DNA from: an uncultured Eubacteriales bacterium
Lineage (GTDB): Bacteria; Bacillota; Clostridia; Christensenellales; CAG-138
Length of the DNA: 64,000 bases
NCBI GenBank assembly: GCA_900545265.1
Contig: UQYI01000008.1
Location: 1 to 64,000 of the forward strand
Direction of reading: 5' to 3'
The translations under genes and the position numbers were made by a program. A model generated the notes under the pieces. The model worked only from the letters and a program-made list of their open reading frames with translations. It made no database searches and was not told the origin of the DNA. Positions 51,343 to 59,923 of this stretch are shown here, piece after piece. Within the stretch, counting starts at the first letter, position 1, and every line of letters begins with the position of its first letter.

Positions 51343-52485
51343 ATGATATATTTTGACAACAGCGCAACTACCCGTGTGCTGCCCCAGGCCATTGCGGCGG
51401 CAGAGCAGGCCATGGGAGAGAATTTTTTTAATCCTTCCGGTGCATACGGCGGGGCGGCCCTGGTAGAAAAGCAGGTGGAAGCGGCCCGCAGCAGGCTGGC
51501 TCGTCCGCTGGGTGCCGCCAATGAAGAGATACTCTTTACCTCCGGCGGGACAGAAAGCAATAATATGGCCATCCGGGGCACCCTGCAAACCTGGCGAGGA
51601 CCCTGCCGCATGCTGATTTCCGCCGTGGAACATCCCTCCGTATACGAAACGGCTCTATCCATGGCCGATGGGCAGACAGAGGTCATCGTGGTGCCGGTGA
51701 ACAGCCAGGGAGCGCCGGATCTGGAGTTTCTGGCCGCCAATCTAACCGAGAATACGGCATTGGTATCCCTCATGCATGTGAACAATGAGCTGGGCACCGT
51801 TACGGATATTCCCCGGGCTTCTGCTCTGATTCGCCGCTATGCGCCCCGTGCCCTGTATCATGTAGACGGCGTTCAGGGCTTTTTGAAAGCGGATACGGAT
51901 GGACGCTGGTTCGATCTGTATTCCGTTTCCGCCCACAAGTTCCATGCGCCCAAAGGGATCGGACTGCTGTATAAACGCCGGGGCATCCGCTTTGCCGGCG
52001 GACAGACCGGCGGCGGACAGGAACAGAATCTGCGCTCCGGTACTTTGAATGTCCCCGGTATTTTGGGAGCCGCAGCGGCAGCGGAACAGTATTTTGCCAA
52101 CCGGATCCAGTGGCGGCAGAACATGCGTGCCTGTAAGGAGCGTTTGTATGCCAACATGATGACCCTGCCGGATGTCCTTCTTAACGGGCCGTCTCTGGAA
52201 GAGGGAGCGCCTCATATTCTGAACCTGTCCTTTATGGGTGTACGGGGAGCAGTGCTGCTCAACGCATTGTCACAGCAGGGCGTATATGTGGCCACGGGTT
52301 CCGCCTGTTCCTCTCATAAAAAAGGAAAGAACCGGATCCTTTCCGCCTCGGGTATAGAGGGCCCCCGGCAGGAAGGGGCTATCCGCTTCAGTTTCTGCCC
52401 TTTCAATACCCTGGAAGAGGTAGATGCCGCTTCCGACATGATCGCACAGCAGGTTACATTTTTGCGTAAATACAGGAGAAGATAA
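51343..52485 (+). CDS. Cysteine desulfurase (NifS-like), ThiI partner
   Basis: A 380-residue PLP enzyme with MIYFDNSATT, the PLP lysine K199 in SAHKFHAPKG, and the catalytic Cys322 in ATGSACSSHKKGKN. Directly upstream of thiI (4 nt gap), it corresponds to the NifZ/YrvO-type desulfurases that hand sulfur to ThiI in Bacillus. AAGGAG precedes the ATG. It differs clearly from the copy at 23.5 kb around the active cysteine (SACSSHKKG against SACLAGSLEP). Confidence 0.93.
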   Translation: MIYFDNSATTRVLPQAIAAAEQAMGENFFNPSGAYGGAALVEKQVEAARSRLARPLGAANEEILFTSGGTESNNMAIRGTLQTWRGPCRMLISAVEHPSVYETALSMADGQTEVIVVPVNSQGAPDLEFLAANLTENTALVSLMHVNNELGTVTDIPRASALIRRYAPRALYHVDGVQGFLKADTDGRWFDLYSVSAHKFHAPKGIGLLYKRRGIRFAGGQTGGGQEQNLRSGTLNVPGILGAAAAAEQYFANRIQWRQNMRACKERLYANMMTLPDVLLNGPSLEEGAPHILNLSFMGVRGAVLLNALSQQGVYVATGSACSSHKKGKNRILSASGIEGPRQEGAIRFSFCPFNTLEEVDAASDMIAQQVTFLRKYRRR

Positions 52486-52489
52486 CAAC

Positions 52490-53665
52490 ATGGAACATGC
52501 CATTCTTATCAAGTATGCCGAGATCCATCTCAAAGGTCTCAACCGCCCGTTTTTTGAAAAAAAGCTGGTGACAAATATTCGCCATGCCCTGGGGGAGATC
52601 CCCGGGGAGATCGTCCGGGAGCAGGGACGGGTATTTGTATATGCCATTCCGGAAGCCAGCATAGAAGAAGCAGCACTGCGGCTGACCCGTGTGTTCGGCA
52701 TCCATTCCCTGTGTATTACCCGCTGCGTGGAAAAGGATTGGGAGACTATTGTAGAAAATGCAGGGGCCCTCATGGCCCCTTATGCCGGCGGCGCTACCTT
52801 TAAGGTGTTTGCCCGCCGGGCGGACAAGCGTTTCCCCATGACCAGCGAGGAGATATGCCGGGAATTGGGCGGACGGATGCTGGAAATGTATCCCATGCTC
52901 AAAGTGGATGTGCATACCCCGCAGATACCCTTAACGGTGGAGATCCGGCAGGACCGGTGCTTCGTGTATACCCGGGATATCCCCGGCTGCGGCGGGCTGC
53001 CGGTGGGCACCAGCGGCCGGGCCATGCTGCTGATCTCTGGCGGTATCGACAGCCCAGTGGCCGGATACATGATCGCCAAGCGAGGGGTCGCCCTGTCAGC
53101 CATTCATTTTTACAGCTATCCCTATACCAGCGAGCGGGCCAGAGACAAGGTGGTGGAGCTGGCCAGGATCGTTTCTTCTTATGCGGGGCCCATGGACCTG
53201 TATCTGGTACCCTTTACGGAGATACAGACCACCATCTACGATAAGTGTCCCTCCAGCGAGACTACGGTGCTCATGCGCCGCCTGATGATGAAGATCGCCC
53301 AGCTGACAGCCGAAAAGTGCGGCTGTCAGGCCCTGATCACCGGGGAGAGCATCGGCCAGGTGGCCAGCCAGACCATAGAAAGCCTGGCCGTTACCAACGA
53401 TGCCGTATCTGTGCCGGTGTTCCGGCCCCTTATCGGCTTTGACAAGGAAGAGATCATCGAACGGGCAGAAAAGATCGGGACCTTTGCCACCTCCATTCTT
53501 CCCTACGAAGACTGCTGCACGGTCTTTGTGCCCCAGCATCCCGTTACCAAGCCAAAGGTGGAAAAGCTTCGGGAAAGCGAGGCGCTGGTAGACTTTGCCC
53601 CCATGATAGAGCGGGCCATGGAGCAGACGGAGGTTCTGCGGATTTCACACAATGTTTCCGATTGA
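52490..53665 (+). CDS. thiI: tRNA 4-thiouridine sulfurtransferase ThiI
   Basis: The 391-residue protein makes 4-thiouridine at tRNA position 8. It has an N-terminal ferredoxin-like domain, a THUMP domain (~60-165) and a PP-loop ATPase domain with SGGIDSP (183-189). ALITGESIGQVASQTIESL and LPYEDCCTVF are ThiI signatures. There is no C-terminal rhodanese domain, so sulfur comes straight from the neighbouring desulfurase; this is the Bacillus-like short form. GGAG precedes the ATG. Confidence 0.96.
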   Translation: MEHAILIKYAEIHLKGLNRPFFEKKLVTNIRHALGEIPGEIVREQGRVFVYAIPEASIEEAALRLTRVFGIHSLCITRCVEKDWETIVENAGALMAPYAGGATFKVFARRADKRFPMTSEEICRELGGRMLEMYPMLKVDVHTPQIPLTVEIRQDRCFVYTRDIPGCGGLPVGTSGRAMLLISGGIDSPVAGYMIAKRGVALSAIHFYSYPYTSERARDKVVELARIVSSYAGPMDLYLVPFTEIQTTIYDKCPSSETTVLMRRLMMKIAQLTAEKCGCQALITGESIGQVASQTIESLAVTNDAVSVPVFRPLIGFDKEEIIERAEKIGTFATSILPYEDCCTVFVPQHPVTKPKVEKLRESEALVDFAPMIERAMEQTEVLRISHNVSD

Positions 53666-53687
53666 ACCGGCTCTTCCATGGTATACT
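53662..53687 (+). promoter_or_regulatory. Extended -10 promoter candidate after thiI
   Basis: TGGTATACT (53679-53687) is an extended -10. A TTGAAC (53662-53667) lies 14 nt upstream of the -10, shorter than optimal. Confidence 0.5.
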
Positions 53688-53719
53688 GGACAATGTATTT
53701 TTCCAAGGAGGACTAAAGC

Positions 53720-54061
53720 ATGAAAACCTTGCTTCGCATTATCGGCTCCTTGGTGGTGGTGCTTTGCCTGGCAGCCTTTGTGCTGTTCAAACTCAATGAG
53801 AAGGGATTTATTTCCGGCGCGCTTTCCGATTGGGTCAGTTCCATCACCGCTCATGTTATCGGCATCAAGAATGAGACAAAAGACTTTCTGGAGGAGGAGG
53901 GCATCACTCTGCCTACCGCCCGCCCCACAGATACGGCTGCGCCCCAGCCTACGGATACGCCTGTGCCAGAGATCACCGCTGCTCCGGAGAGTGGAGAGCC
54001 TCCTGTACTGACTACGGGGATTCCCGCCCTGACGGCGTCTCCCGCACCTGCCGGGAACTGA
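53720..54061 (+). CDS. Membrane-anchored Pro/Thr-rich protein, unknown
   Basis: A 113-residue protein with a single N-terminal transmembrane segment (residues 7-24, LVVVLCLAAFVLFKL). A short amphipathic region comes next, and then a Pro/Thr/Ala-rich tail with repeats of the type PTDTAAPQPTDTPVPEIT. The tail looks like a disordered wall-spanning segment. AAGGAGG lies 9 nt before the ATG. I do not recognise the family. Confidence 0.72.
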   Translation: MKTLLRIIGSLVVVLCLAAFVLFKLNEKGFISGALSDWVSSITAHVIGIKNETKDFLEEEGITLPTARPTDTAAPQPTDTPVPEITAAPESGEPPVLTTGIPALTASPAPAGN

Positions 54062-54118
54062 AACCAATACAGCCGCACTCCGCCTGAAACATTTTTATCA
54101 GATAATGTAAAAATTGGC

Positions 54119-54147
54119 TTGACATTTTCACGGCGGAGTGCTAATAT
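54119..54147 (+). promoter_or_regulatory. Promoter of tRNA-Pro
   Basis: Consensus TTGACA (54119-54124), a 17-nt spacer and TAATAT (54142-54147). The spacer holds one arm of a 10-bp inverted repeat (GCACTCCGCC at 54075-54084 with GGCGGAGTGC at 54132-54141). Confidence 0.87.
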
Positions 54148-54179
54148 ACTCGAGTCGGCAGGAAATGCAGCAGAAATAT

Positions 54180-54256
54180 CTGGGTGTAGCGCAGTTTGGT
54201 AGCGTGCTTGAATGGGGTTCAAGAGGCCGGAAGTTCAAATCTTCTCACCCAGACCA
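54180..54256 (+). tRNA. tRNA-Pro (GGG), CCA encoded
   Basis: Acceptor CTGGGTG/CACCCAG, anticodon stem CTTGA/TCAAG with loop ATGGGGT (anticodon GGG), T-arm GGAAG/CTTCT around TTCAAAT with one G-U pair, discriminator A and encoded CCA. Confidence 0.96.
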
Positions 54257-54257
54257 A

Positions 54258-54290
54258 ATAAAAAGTCCCATGTAATGGGGCTTTTTTTGT
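54258..54290 (+). terminator. Intrinsic terminator after tRNA-Pro
   Basis: AAAAAGTCCCAT/ATGGGGCTTTTT, loop GTA, then a T-run. Confidence 0.9.
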
Positions 54291-54387
54291 GCCTTGAATC
54301 AGAGACTGCTCAATTGCCGCCTGTGGTTTTCTCACGGCGAGCAGACCGGCTTTACTGTAAAAAAGGTCGCATCTCTGTATTTTCTGG

Positions 54388-54416
54388 TTGTCATGCTGCG
54401 CGATTCATGGTATCCT
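54388..54416 (+). promoter_or_regulatory. Promoter of the LURP-one-like gene
   Basis: TTGTCA (54388-54393), a 17-nt spacer ending in TGG (extended -10) and TATCCT (54411-54416). Upstream, 54303-54380 can fold with CAGAGA/TCTCTG enclosing GCTC..GCCG/CGGC..GAGC, function unknown. Confidence 0.65.
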
Positions 54417-54464
54417 GCTTTAGAGTAACTTGTGTGCCTTGGGCACGGTGGAAAGGAGATCCGG

Positions 54465-54938
54465 ATGCGCTTATTGTTCAAGCAGCGCTTTTTCTCGTGG
54501 CTCGACAGCTATGATATCTATGATGAAAGCGGGAACATCGCTTATGTGGTCAAGGGGCAGCTGAGCTGGGGCCACTGCCTGAAGGTCTATGATGCCATGG
54601 GGCAGGAAGCGGGGCTTTTGCAGGAGCGGATCTTCACCTGGCTCCCCAAGTTTGAAATATATACCGGCGGCCAGTACAGGGGGTGTATCCGCAAAGAATT
54701 TTCCCTGTTTACACCCCGGTATGTTTTTGACTGCTGCGGCTGGCAGGTGGAAGGAAACTTTATGGAGTGGGATTATACCATACGCAGTGGGAACCGGCAG
54801 GTGGCCTCCGTCAGCAAGGAATTGTTCAACTGGACGGATACTTATGTGCTGGATATAGCCGATCCGGCGGATGCGCTGCTGGTGCTGCTGTTCGTGCTGG
54901 CGGTAGATGCAGAAAAATGCTCCAGAAGCAGCCACTGA
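54465..54938 (+). CDS. LURP-one-related (YxjI-like) protein
   Basis: A 157-residue beta-barrel-like protein of the Tubby-like LURP-one superfamily. MRLLFKQRFFSWLDSYDIYDESGNIAYVVKGQLSWGHCLKVYD and IFTWLPKFEIY are typical, with alternating strands and a hydrophobic central helix (LLVLLFVLAVDAEK). Members bind membranes or lipids, but their role in bacteria is unproven. GAAAGGAG lies 6 nt before the ATG at 54465. It is followed by the E2-like gene after 30 nt. Confidence 0.88.
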   Translation: MRLLFKQRFFSWLDSYDIYDESGNIAYVVKGQLSWGHCLKVYDAMGQEAGLLQERIFTWLPKFEIYTGGQYRGCIRKEFSLFTPRYVFDCCGWQVEGNFMEWDYTIRSGNRQVASVSKELFNWTDTYVLDIADPADALLVLLFVLAVDAEKCSRSSH

Positions 54939-54968
54939 TTCCGTGAATTATGAGATAGGGGGATATAT

Positions 54969-55856
54969 ATGGAAAAGCCTAAGAGAAGATTTGGGGACCG
55001 CCGTGACGGACGATGGGTGCGGGAGGCGCCGGGACTGCAAACGGTCATGGCCCATCTGATGCCCAACCGTACCGATTGTGAGGTCTGCCTCCATGATACG
55101 CTGGATGCTACGGAGCTGATGAAGTTCATCGAAGAAAAAAACGCCCGGCATCCAGAATATAAGACTACGATCTTCCACTGCTTTTTACTCAGCTTGGCCC
55201 GGATGATCCGGGAGCGGCCAAAGATGAACCGCTTTATTGCCGGGCACAGGATGTATGAACGGTATGAAATAAGTTTCTGCTTCGTTTGCAAGCGCCGCTT
55301 TGCCGACGGGGCGGAGGAATCCCTACTGTATCTGGTGCCCAAGGAGGAGGAAACCATAGATTCCTGGTCCAAGCGCATCGTGGGCGATGTAAAGGAAACC
55401 CGCAAAAGTGAGCATTCCACCGGCGGTATCGATGCGGCGCTGGATGCATTTGCCAAGATTCCCCGGGTACTGCTGATGTTCGTGCTGCGTATTATCCGCT
55501 GGCTGGATTTCTGGGGACTGGTGCCCAAAGCCCTGACCTATGGGGATCCCAACTATTCCACGGTGCTGGCCAGCAATCTGGGCAGCATCAAATGTCCATC
55601 CGTATACCACCATCTCAATAATTACGGCACCAACAGCGTTATGGTCACCATCGGCACCCTTCACAAGGGGGAGGTCATACGTGAGGATGGCACCAAAGAG
55701 ATCCGGGATCTGGTGGATATCAGCGCTACGCTGGATGAGCGTATTGCCGACGGCTTCTATTTTGCCCGGAGCCTGAAGCTGGTAAAACATATCTTTGCCC
55801 ATCCGGAACTGCTGGATAAGCCCCTGCAGGAGCCAAGCGGCTATACCTTTGAATGA
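54969..55856 (+). CDS. Stand-alone E2-like acyltransferase domain protein without the catalytic His
   Basis: A 295-residue protein of the chloramphenicol acetyltransferase/dihydrolipoyl acyltransferase fold. The C-terminal segment VDISATLDERIADGFYFARSLKLV aligns with the E2 signature S-x-D-H-R-x-x-D-G, but the catalytic His is replaced by Glu. There is no lipoyl domain or peripheral subunit-binding domain, and no E1 or E3 gene lies nearby. FFARM-like helical regions (IIRWLDFWGLVPKALTY) could touch a membrane. It may have lost transferase activity or use another mechanism. AGGGGG precedes the ATG. Confidence 0.75.
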   Translation: MEKPKRRFGDRRDGRWVREAPGLQTVMAHLMPNRTDCEVCLHDTLDATELMKFIEEKNARHPEYKTTIFHCFLLSLARMIRERPKMNRFIAGHRMYERYEISFCFVCKRRFADGAEESLLYLVPKEEETIDSWSKRIVGDVKETRKSEHSTGGIDAALDAFAKIPRVLLMFVLRIIRWLDFWGLVPKALTYGDPNYSTVLASNLGSIKCPSVYHHLNNYGTNSVMVTIGTLHKGEVIREDGTKEIRDLVDISATLDERIADGFYFARSLKLVKHIFAHPELLDKPLQEPSGYTFE

Positions 55857-55976
55857 GTTTCAGGCGCTCTTTTTTTCGGAGCGCCTGTTCTTTTTCTTCA
55901 ATTTTTCCTGCATGGCGGCATATTTGGCCTGTCTGTTGAAAAAAGCAGAATGGGGCTGTTCTTTTCTTTGCGGCTG

Positions 55977-55985
55977 TGTTATACT
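55977..55985 (+). promoter_or_regulatory. Extended -10 promoter of sdaAB-sdaAA
   Basis: TGTTATACT, an extended -10 about 20 nt before the start; the -35 region is weak. Confidence 0.5.
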
Positions 55986-56004
55986 GTGCAAAGATGAGGT
56001 ATGT

Positions 56005-56664
56005 ATGAGCATCAGCGTGTTTGATATAATCGGGCCCCGGATGATCGGACCCTCCAGTTCCCATACGGCAGGGGCCGTGCGTATCGGGCAGGTGGCCAAC
56101 CGCCTGGCAGGCGGCAAGGTAAAGGCCGCTTCCGTGACTCTGTATGGTTCCTTTGCACAGACGGGCCGGGGCCACGGCACGGATACGGCTATCGTAGCCG
56201 GCATTCTCGGCCTGGATCCCGATGAAGAGGGGATCTGCTATTCCAAACTGCTCATGAAAGAAGCGGGACTCCATATTCCTGTGCGCTTTTCTCATGAGGA
56301 GCCCGTCCATCCCAACACCGCACAGGTGTATGTAATGGGGGAGGACGGCAAGGAATATACCTATGTGGGCACATCCATCGGCGGGGGGCGCATCGAAGTG
56401 ACCTCCATCAATAATATGGAGGTGGGCTTCAATTGCGAGCTGCCCACCTTGCTTGTGTTCCATGAGGATATGCCCGGGGTCATCATGCGGGTCAGTTCCA
56501 TACTGGCATTGGAGCGCATCAATATTGCCTTTATGAAGGTCTTTCGCTCCGAAAAGAGCAAAGGGGCCTGTATGGTCATCGAAACGGACTCCCGGGTGGA
56601 TGAAGCCACCCGCAGGCGCATCGAACTGAACGTGGATGGGATAACGGAGGTCTGCACTTTATGA
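56005..56664 (+). CDS. sdaAB: L-serine ammonia-lyase, iron-sulfur type, beta subunit
   Basis: The 219-residue subunit has SVFDIIGPRMIGPSSSHTAGAVRIG, the diagnostic beta-domain motif, and a C-terminal ACT domain (LLVFHEDMPGVIMRVSSILALERINIAFM). With SdaAA it dehydrates serine to pyruvate and ammonia. GAGG lies 6 nt before the ATG at 56005. Its stop overlaps the sdaAA start (ATGA). The ACT domain may bind serine as a regulator. Confidence 0.95.
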   Translation: MSISVFDIIGPRMIGPSSSHTAGAVRIGQVANRLAGGKVKAASVTLYGSFAQTGRGHGTDTAIVAGILGLDPDEEGICYSKLLMKEAGLHIPVRFSHEEPVHPNTAQVYVMGEDGKEYTYVGTSIGGGRIEVTSINNMEVGFNCELPTLLVFHEDMPGVIMRVSSILALERINIAFMKVFRSEKSKGACMVIETDSRVDEATRRRIELNVDGITEVCTL

Positions 56665-57533
56665 GATATGCTTTTCATACCGGTGAAGAGCTGCTGGCCC
56701 TTTGCCGCAGCGAGCATATGCCCATCAGCCGGGTCGCTCTTGCATATGAAGAAGAGGCGGGGGAAAGATCCCGGGAAGAGATCCTTGCCGAGATGGAGAA
56801 AAACCTTGCCACCATGGAAGAAAGCATCCGCGTGGGGCTGGAGGATAAGCAGACCAGCATAACCGGCCTTATGGGAGACGCCGCAGACAAGCTCATGAAC
56901 TTCAGGGAGGAAGCGCTCATGGGCAAAAATCTGGCCGCCATAACCGCCGCATCACTGGCGGTGGTAGAGGTAAACGCCTCCATGGGCCGCATTGTGGCGG
57001 CGCCTACGGCGGGGGCCAGCGGGGTTTTGCCCGGCGTGGTCATAGAATATGCCCGGCAGCAGGGTCTGCCCCGGGAAAAGATGATAGAAGCCCTGTTCAA
57101 CGGCGGGGCCATCGGTATACTGATCGCCCATAATGCCTGCATCTCCGGTGCCTCCGGCGGTTGTCAGGCAGAGGTGGGCTCCGCTTCCGCCATGGCTGCC
57201 AGCGCTTTGACAGAGCTGCGGGGCGGCACTCCGGAGCAATGTCTTCATGCCGCCGCCATGACGTTAAAAAATCTTTTGGGGCTTGTGTGCGATCCGGTAG
57301 CAGGGCTGGTGGAATGCCCCTGCATCAAGCGCAACGCCATGGGGGCCGTTAACGCCGTGCTGTGCAGCGATATGGCGCTGGCCGGGATCACCAGCGTGAT
57401 CCCCTTCGACGAGGTGGTGGAGGCCATGAAGAACGTAGGCCGGATGATGCATCCTGACCTGCGGGAAACGGCCCGGGGCGGCTTGGCCGCTACCCCTACG
57501 GCCAGGAGAATTGCCGAAAAGATCATGCATTGA
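56661..57533 (+). CDS. sdaAA: L-serine ammonia-lyase, iron-sulfur type, alpha subunit
   Basis: The 290-residue catalytic subunit binds an oxygen-sensitive [4Fe-4S] cluster. Cluster cysteines are in HNACISGASGGCQAEVGSASAMA, VCDPVAG and VECPCIKRN, matching family spacing. The substrate loop APTAGASGVLPGV is present. Pyruvate feeds the Pta-AckA branch. Translation is coupled to sdaAB. Confidence 0.96.
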   Translation: MRYAFHTGEELLALCRSEHMPISRVALAYEEEAGERSREEILAEMEKNLATMEESIRVGLEDKQTSITGLMGDAADKLMNFREEALMGKNLAAITAASLAVVEVNASMGRIVAAPTAGASGVLPGVVIEYARQQGLPREKMIEALFNGGAIGILIAHNACISGASGGCQAEVGSASAMAASALTELRGGTPEQCLHAAAMTLKNLLGLVCDPVAGLVECPCIKRNAMGAVNAVLCSDMALAGITSVIPFDEVVEAMKNVGRMMHPDLRETARGGLAATPTARRIAEKIMH

Positions 57534-57574
57534 CCAGGCTCAGCCTGAAATCAATAAATAAAAAAGAGGTTGTC

Positions 57575-58417
57575 ATGTATCAGATCAAATCAAAAACCGT
57601 TTTGAATCCGTCTGTCGTACGCATGGACATCGAAGCGCCCCTGGTAGCCCGCAAGGCTAAGCCCGGCCAGTTTATCATCCTGCGCACCGAAGCGGAGGGG
57701 GAGAGGATCCCCCTGACCATCGCCGATTCCGATAAGGAAAAGGGCACTGTGACCATCATCTTCCAGGTGGTAGGCGCCACTACGGAGAAGCTTCAGCACA
57801 AGAACGTAGGGGATTGCCTGGCGGATTTCGTCGGCCCCCTGGGCAAGCCCACGCATACCGAAGGGCTCAAAAAGGTAGCGGTCATCGGCGGCGGCGTAGG
57901 CTGTGCCATTGCTTATCCCGTGACCAAAGCGCTCTTTGAGCAGGGCACGGAAGTACACGCTATCGTTGGCTTCCGCAATAAAGATCTGGTGATCCTGGAG
58001 GATGATTTCCGTTCCCACAGCACAAGGTTCGTAGCCATGAGCGATGATGGCACCTGGGGTGAAAAGGGCCTGGTCACCGATGCGCTCAAGGCGCTTATCG
58101 AGGCTGGCAACCAGTATGACGAAGTGATCGCCATCGGGCCCCTCATCATGATGAAGTTTGTATGCAAGCTCACCAAAGAATACGGCATCAAGACCATTGT
58201 TTCCATGAACCCCATCATGATCGATGGTACAGGCATGTGCGGCTGCTGTCGTCTCAGCGTCGGCGGCAAGATGCAGTTTGCCTGCGTAGACGGTCCCGAA
58301 TTCGATGGCCATGAGGTGGATTTTGACGAGGCTATGGCCCGTAACAGTGCTTACCGTGACTTTGAAGCCAAAGCCAGGGAGGAAGCCTGCAATCTGTTCA
58401 AGCAGGAGGTACAGTAA
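57575..58417 (+). CDS. nfnA: NfnA-like subunit: NADH-dependent ferredoxin:NADP oxidoreductase, alpha
   Basis: The 280-residue FAD/NAD-binding subunit has a ferredoxin reductase fold and a [2Fe-2S] site near the C-terminus (MCGCCRLSVGGKMQFACVDGPEF). KPGQFIILR and RIPLTIADSD are the FAD-site motifs and VAVIGGGVGCAIAYPV the NAD Rossmann loop. Start: the ATG at 57575, with AAGAGG 5 nt upstream. Paired with NfnB two nt downstream, it forms the flavin-based electron-bifurcating transhydrogenase. A dihydroorotate dehydrogenase electron-transfer subunit is an alternative, less likely here. Confidence 0.92.
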   Translation: MYQIKSKTVLNPSVVRMDIEAPLVARKAKPGQFIILRTEAEGERIPLTIADSDKEKGTVTIIFQVVGATTEKLQHKNVGDCLADFVGPLGKPTHTEGLKKVAVIGGGVGCAIAYPVTKALFEQGTEVHAIVGFRNKDLVILEDDFRSHSTRFVAMSDDGTWGEKGLVTDALKALIEAGNQYDEVIAIGPLIMMKFVCKLTKEYGIKTIVSMNPIMIDGTGMCGCCRLSVGGKMQFACVDGPEFDGHEVDFDEAMARNSAYRDFEAKAREEACNLFKQEVQ

Positions 58418-58419
58418 GT

Positions 58420-59808
58420 ATGCCTAACATGAAAATGACCCGCAATGAAATGCCCACCCAGGATCCCAAAGTCCGTGCCCGCAATTTTCAGGAAGTAGCC
58501 CTGGGCTACACTGCTGAACAGGCTATAGACGAGGCCGCCCGCTGCCTGAACTGCAAAAACATGCCCTGCGTGGCCGGCTGCCCCGTAAACATTCATATTC
58601 CGGAATTTATTGCCCATATGGCCAAGGGTGAGTTTGAAGAAGCTTATCAGGTCATCAGCCGTTCCAGTGCACTGCCCGCCGTATGCGGCCGGGTCTGCCC
58701 CCAGGAAAATCAGTGCGAAAAGCGCTGCGTCCGGGGCATCAAGGGTGAATCCGTAGGTATCGGCCGTCTGGAACGTTTTGCCGCCGATTATCATAATGCG
58801 CATTGGGATAAGCCCGCCGAAAAGCCTGCACCCAACGGCCATAAGTGCGCCATCATCGGTTCCGGCCCCGCAGGCCTTACCTGTGCCGGGGATCTGGTGC
58901 GCAAAGGCTATGATGTGACCGTGTTCGAGGCTCTCCATGTGGCCGGCGGTGTGCTGATGTACGGCATTCCTCAGTTCCGTCTGCCCAAAGAGATCGTCCA
59001 GAAGGAGATCGCCTCCCTGAAGGAGATGGGCGTAAAGTTTGAGACCAACATGGTCATCGGCCGGGTGCTTTCCATTGATGAACTCATGGACGAGCAGGGC
59101 TTCGAAGCCATCTTCATCGGCTCCGGCGCCGGTCTTCCCAAGTTTATGAACATCCCCGGCGAGAATCTCAAGGGTGTATACTCCGCCAATGAGTTCCTGA
59201 CCCGTGTAAACCTCATGAAGGCCTATAAAGAAGACAGCAACACCCCCATCCAGCATGCCAAGCACGTGGCTGTGGTGGGCGGCGGCAACGTGGCCATGGA
59301 CGCTGCCCGCTGCGCTCTGCGCCTGGGGGCAGAGGAGGTCTCCATCATTTACCGTCGTTCCATGGAAGAGCTTCCTGCCCGCCGGGAGGAAGTGGAGCAC
59401 GCCATGGAAGAAGGCATCGACTTCAAGCTTCTTAACAACCCTGTGGAGATCATTGGGGATGATAAGCGCAACTGCACGGGTATCCGCTGCATCCGGATGG
59501 AGCTGGGTGAGCCAGATGCTTCCGGCCGCCGCCGTCCCGTGCCTGTAGAAGGCAGCGAGTATGTGGTGGATGCCGACTGCGTCATCATGGCGCTGGGCAC
59601 CAGCCCCAACCCCCTCATCAAATCCACTACCGAAGGTCTGGCCACGGAAAAGTGGGGCGGCATCATTGCCGATGAGACGGGCAAGACCAGCCGGGAAGGC
59701 GTATGGGCCGGCGGCGATGCCGTGACCGGTGCTGCTACCGTTATTCTGGCCATGGGCGCAGGCAAGACTGCCGCTGCCGCTATGGACAAATATATTCAGA
59801 GCAAATAA
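58420..59808 (+). CDS. nfnB: NfnB-like subunit (glutamate synthase small-chain-like flavoprotein)
   Basis: The 462-residue protein has a cysteine-rich N-terminal [4Fe-4S] domain (AARCLNCKNMPCVAGCPVN and VCGRVCPQENQCEKRCVRG) and two dinucleotide folds (CAIIGSGPAGLTCAGDL and VAVVGGGNVAMDAARCA). It is close to gltD and NADPH:ferredoxin reductases, but the nfnA neighbour fixes the role. NfnAB couples reduced ferredoxin and NADH to two NADP. Confidence 0.95.
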   Translation: MPNMKMTRNEMPTQDPKVRARNFQEVALGYTAEQAIDEAARCLNCKNMPCVAGCPVNIHIPEFIAHMAKGEFEEAYQVISRSSALPAVCGRVCPQENQCEKRCVRGIKGESVGIGRLERFAADYHNAHWDKPAEKPAPNGHKCAIIGSGPAGLTCAGDLVRKGYDVTVFEALHVAGGVLMYGIPQFRLPKEIVQKEIASLKEMGVKFETNMVIGRVLSIDELMDEQGFEAIFIGSGAGLPKFMNIPGENLKGVYSANEFLTRVNLMKAYKEDSNTPIQHAKHVAVVGGGNVAMDAARCALRLGAEEVSIIYRRSMEELPARREEVEHAMEEGIDFKLLNNPVEIIGDDKRNCTGIRCIRMELGEPDASGRRRPVPVEGSEYVVDADCVIMALGTSPNPLIKSTTEGLATEKWGGIIADETGKTSREGVWAGGDAVTGAATVILAMGAGKTAAAAMDKYIQSK

Positions 59809-59832
59809 GCTTGCGTGTCTGAAACATAATGC

Positions 59833-59862
59833 AAAAGGACTGCCAACCAGGCAGTTCTTTTT
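59833..59862 (+). terminator. Intrinsic terminator after nfnB
   Basis: AAAAGGACTGCC/GGCAGTTCTTTT hairpin (loop AACCA), followed by T residues. Confidence 0.9.
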
Positions 59863-59871
59863 CTGAAGGCT

Positions 59872-59900
59872 TTGCAAATTCCCGGCAAACTTGGTATACT
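59872..59900 (+). promoter_or_regulatory. Promoter of the 5'-3' exonuclease gene
   Basis: TTGCAA (59872-59877), a 17-nt spacer ending in TGG (extended -10) and TATACT (59895-59900). Confidence 0.85.
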
Positions 59901-59923
59901 TCAGCTGTATGAAGGGGGAGCGC

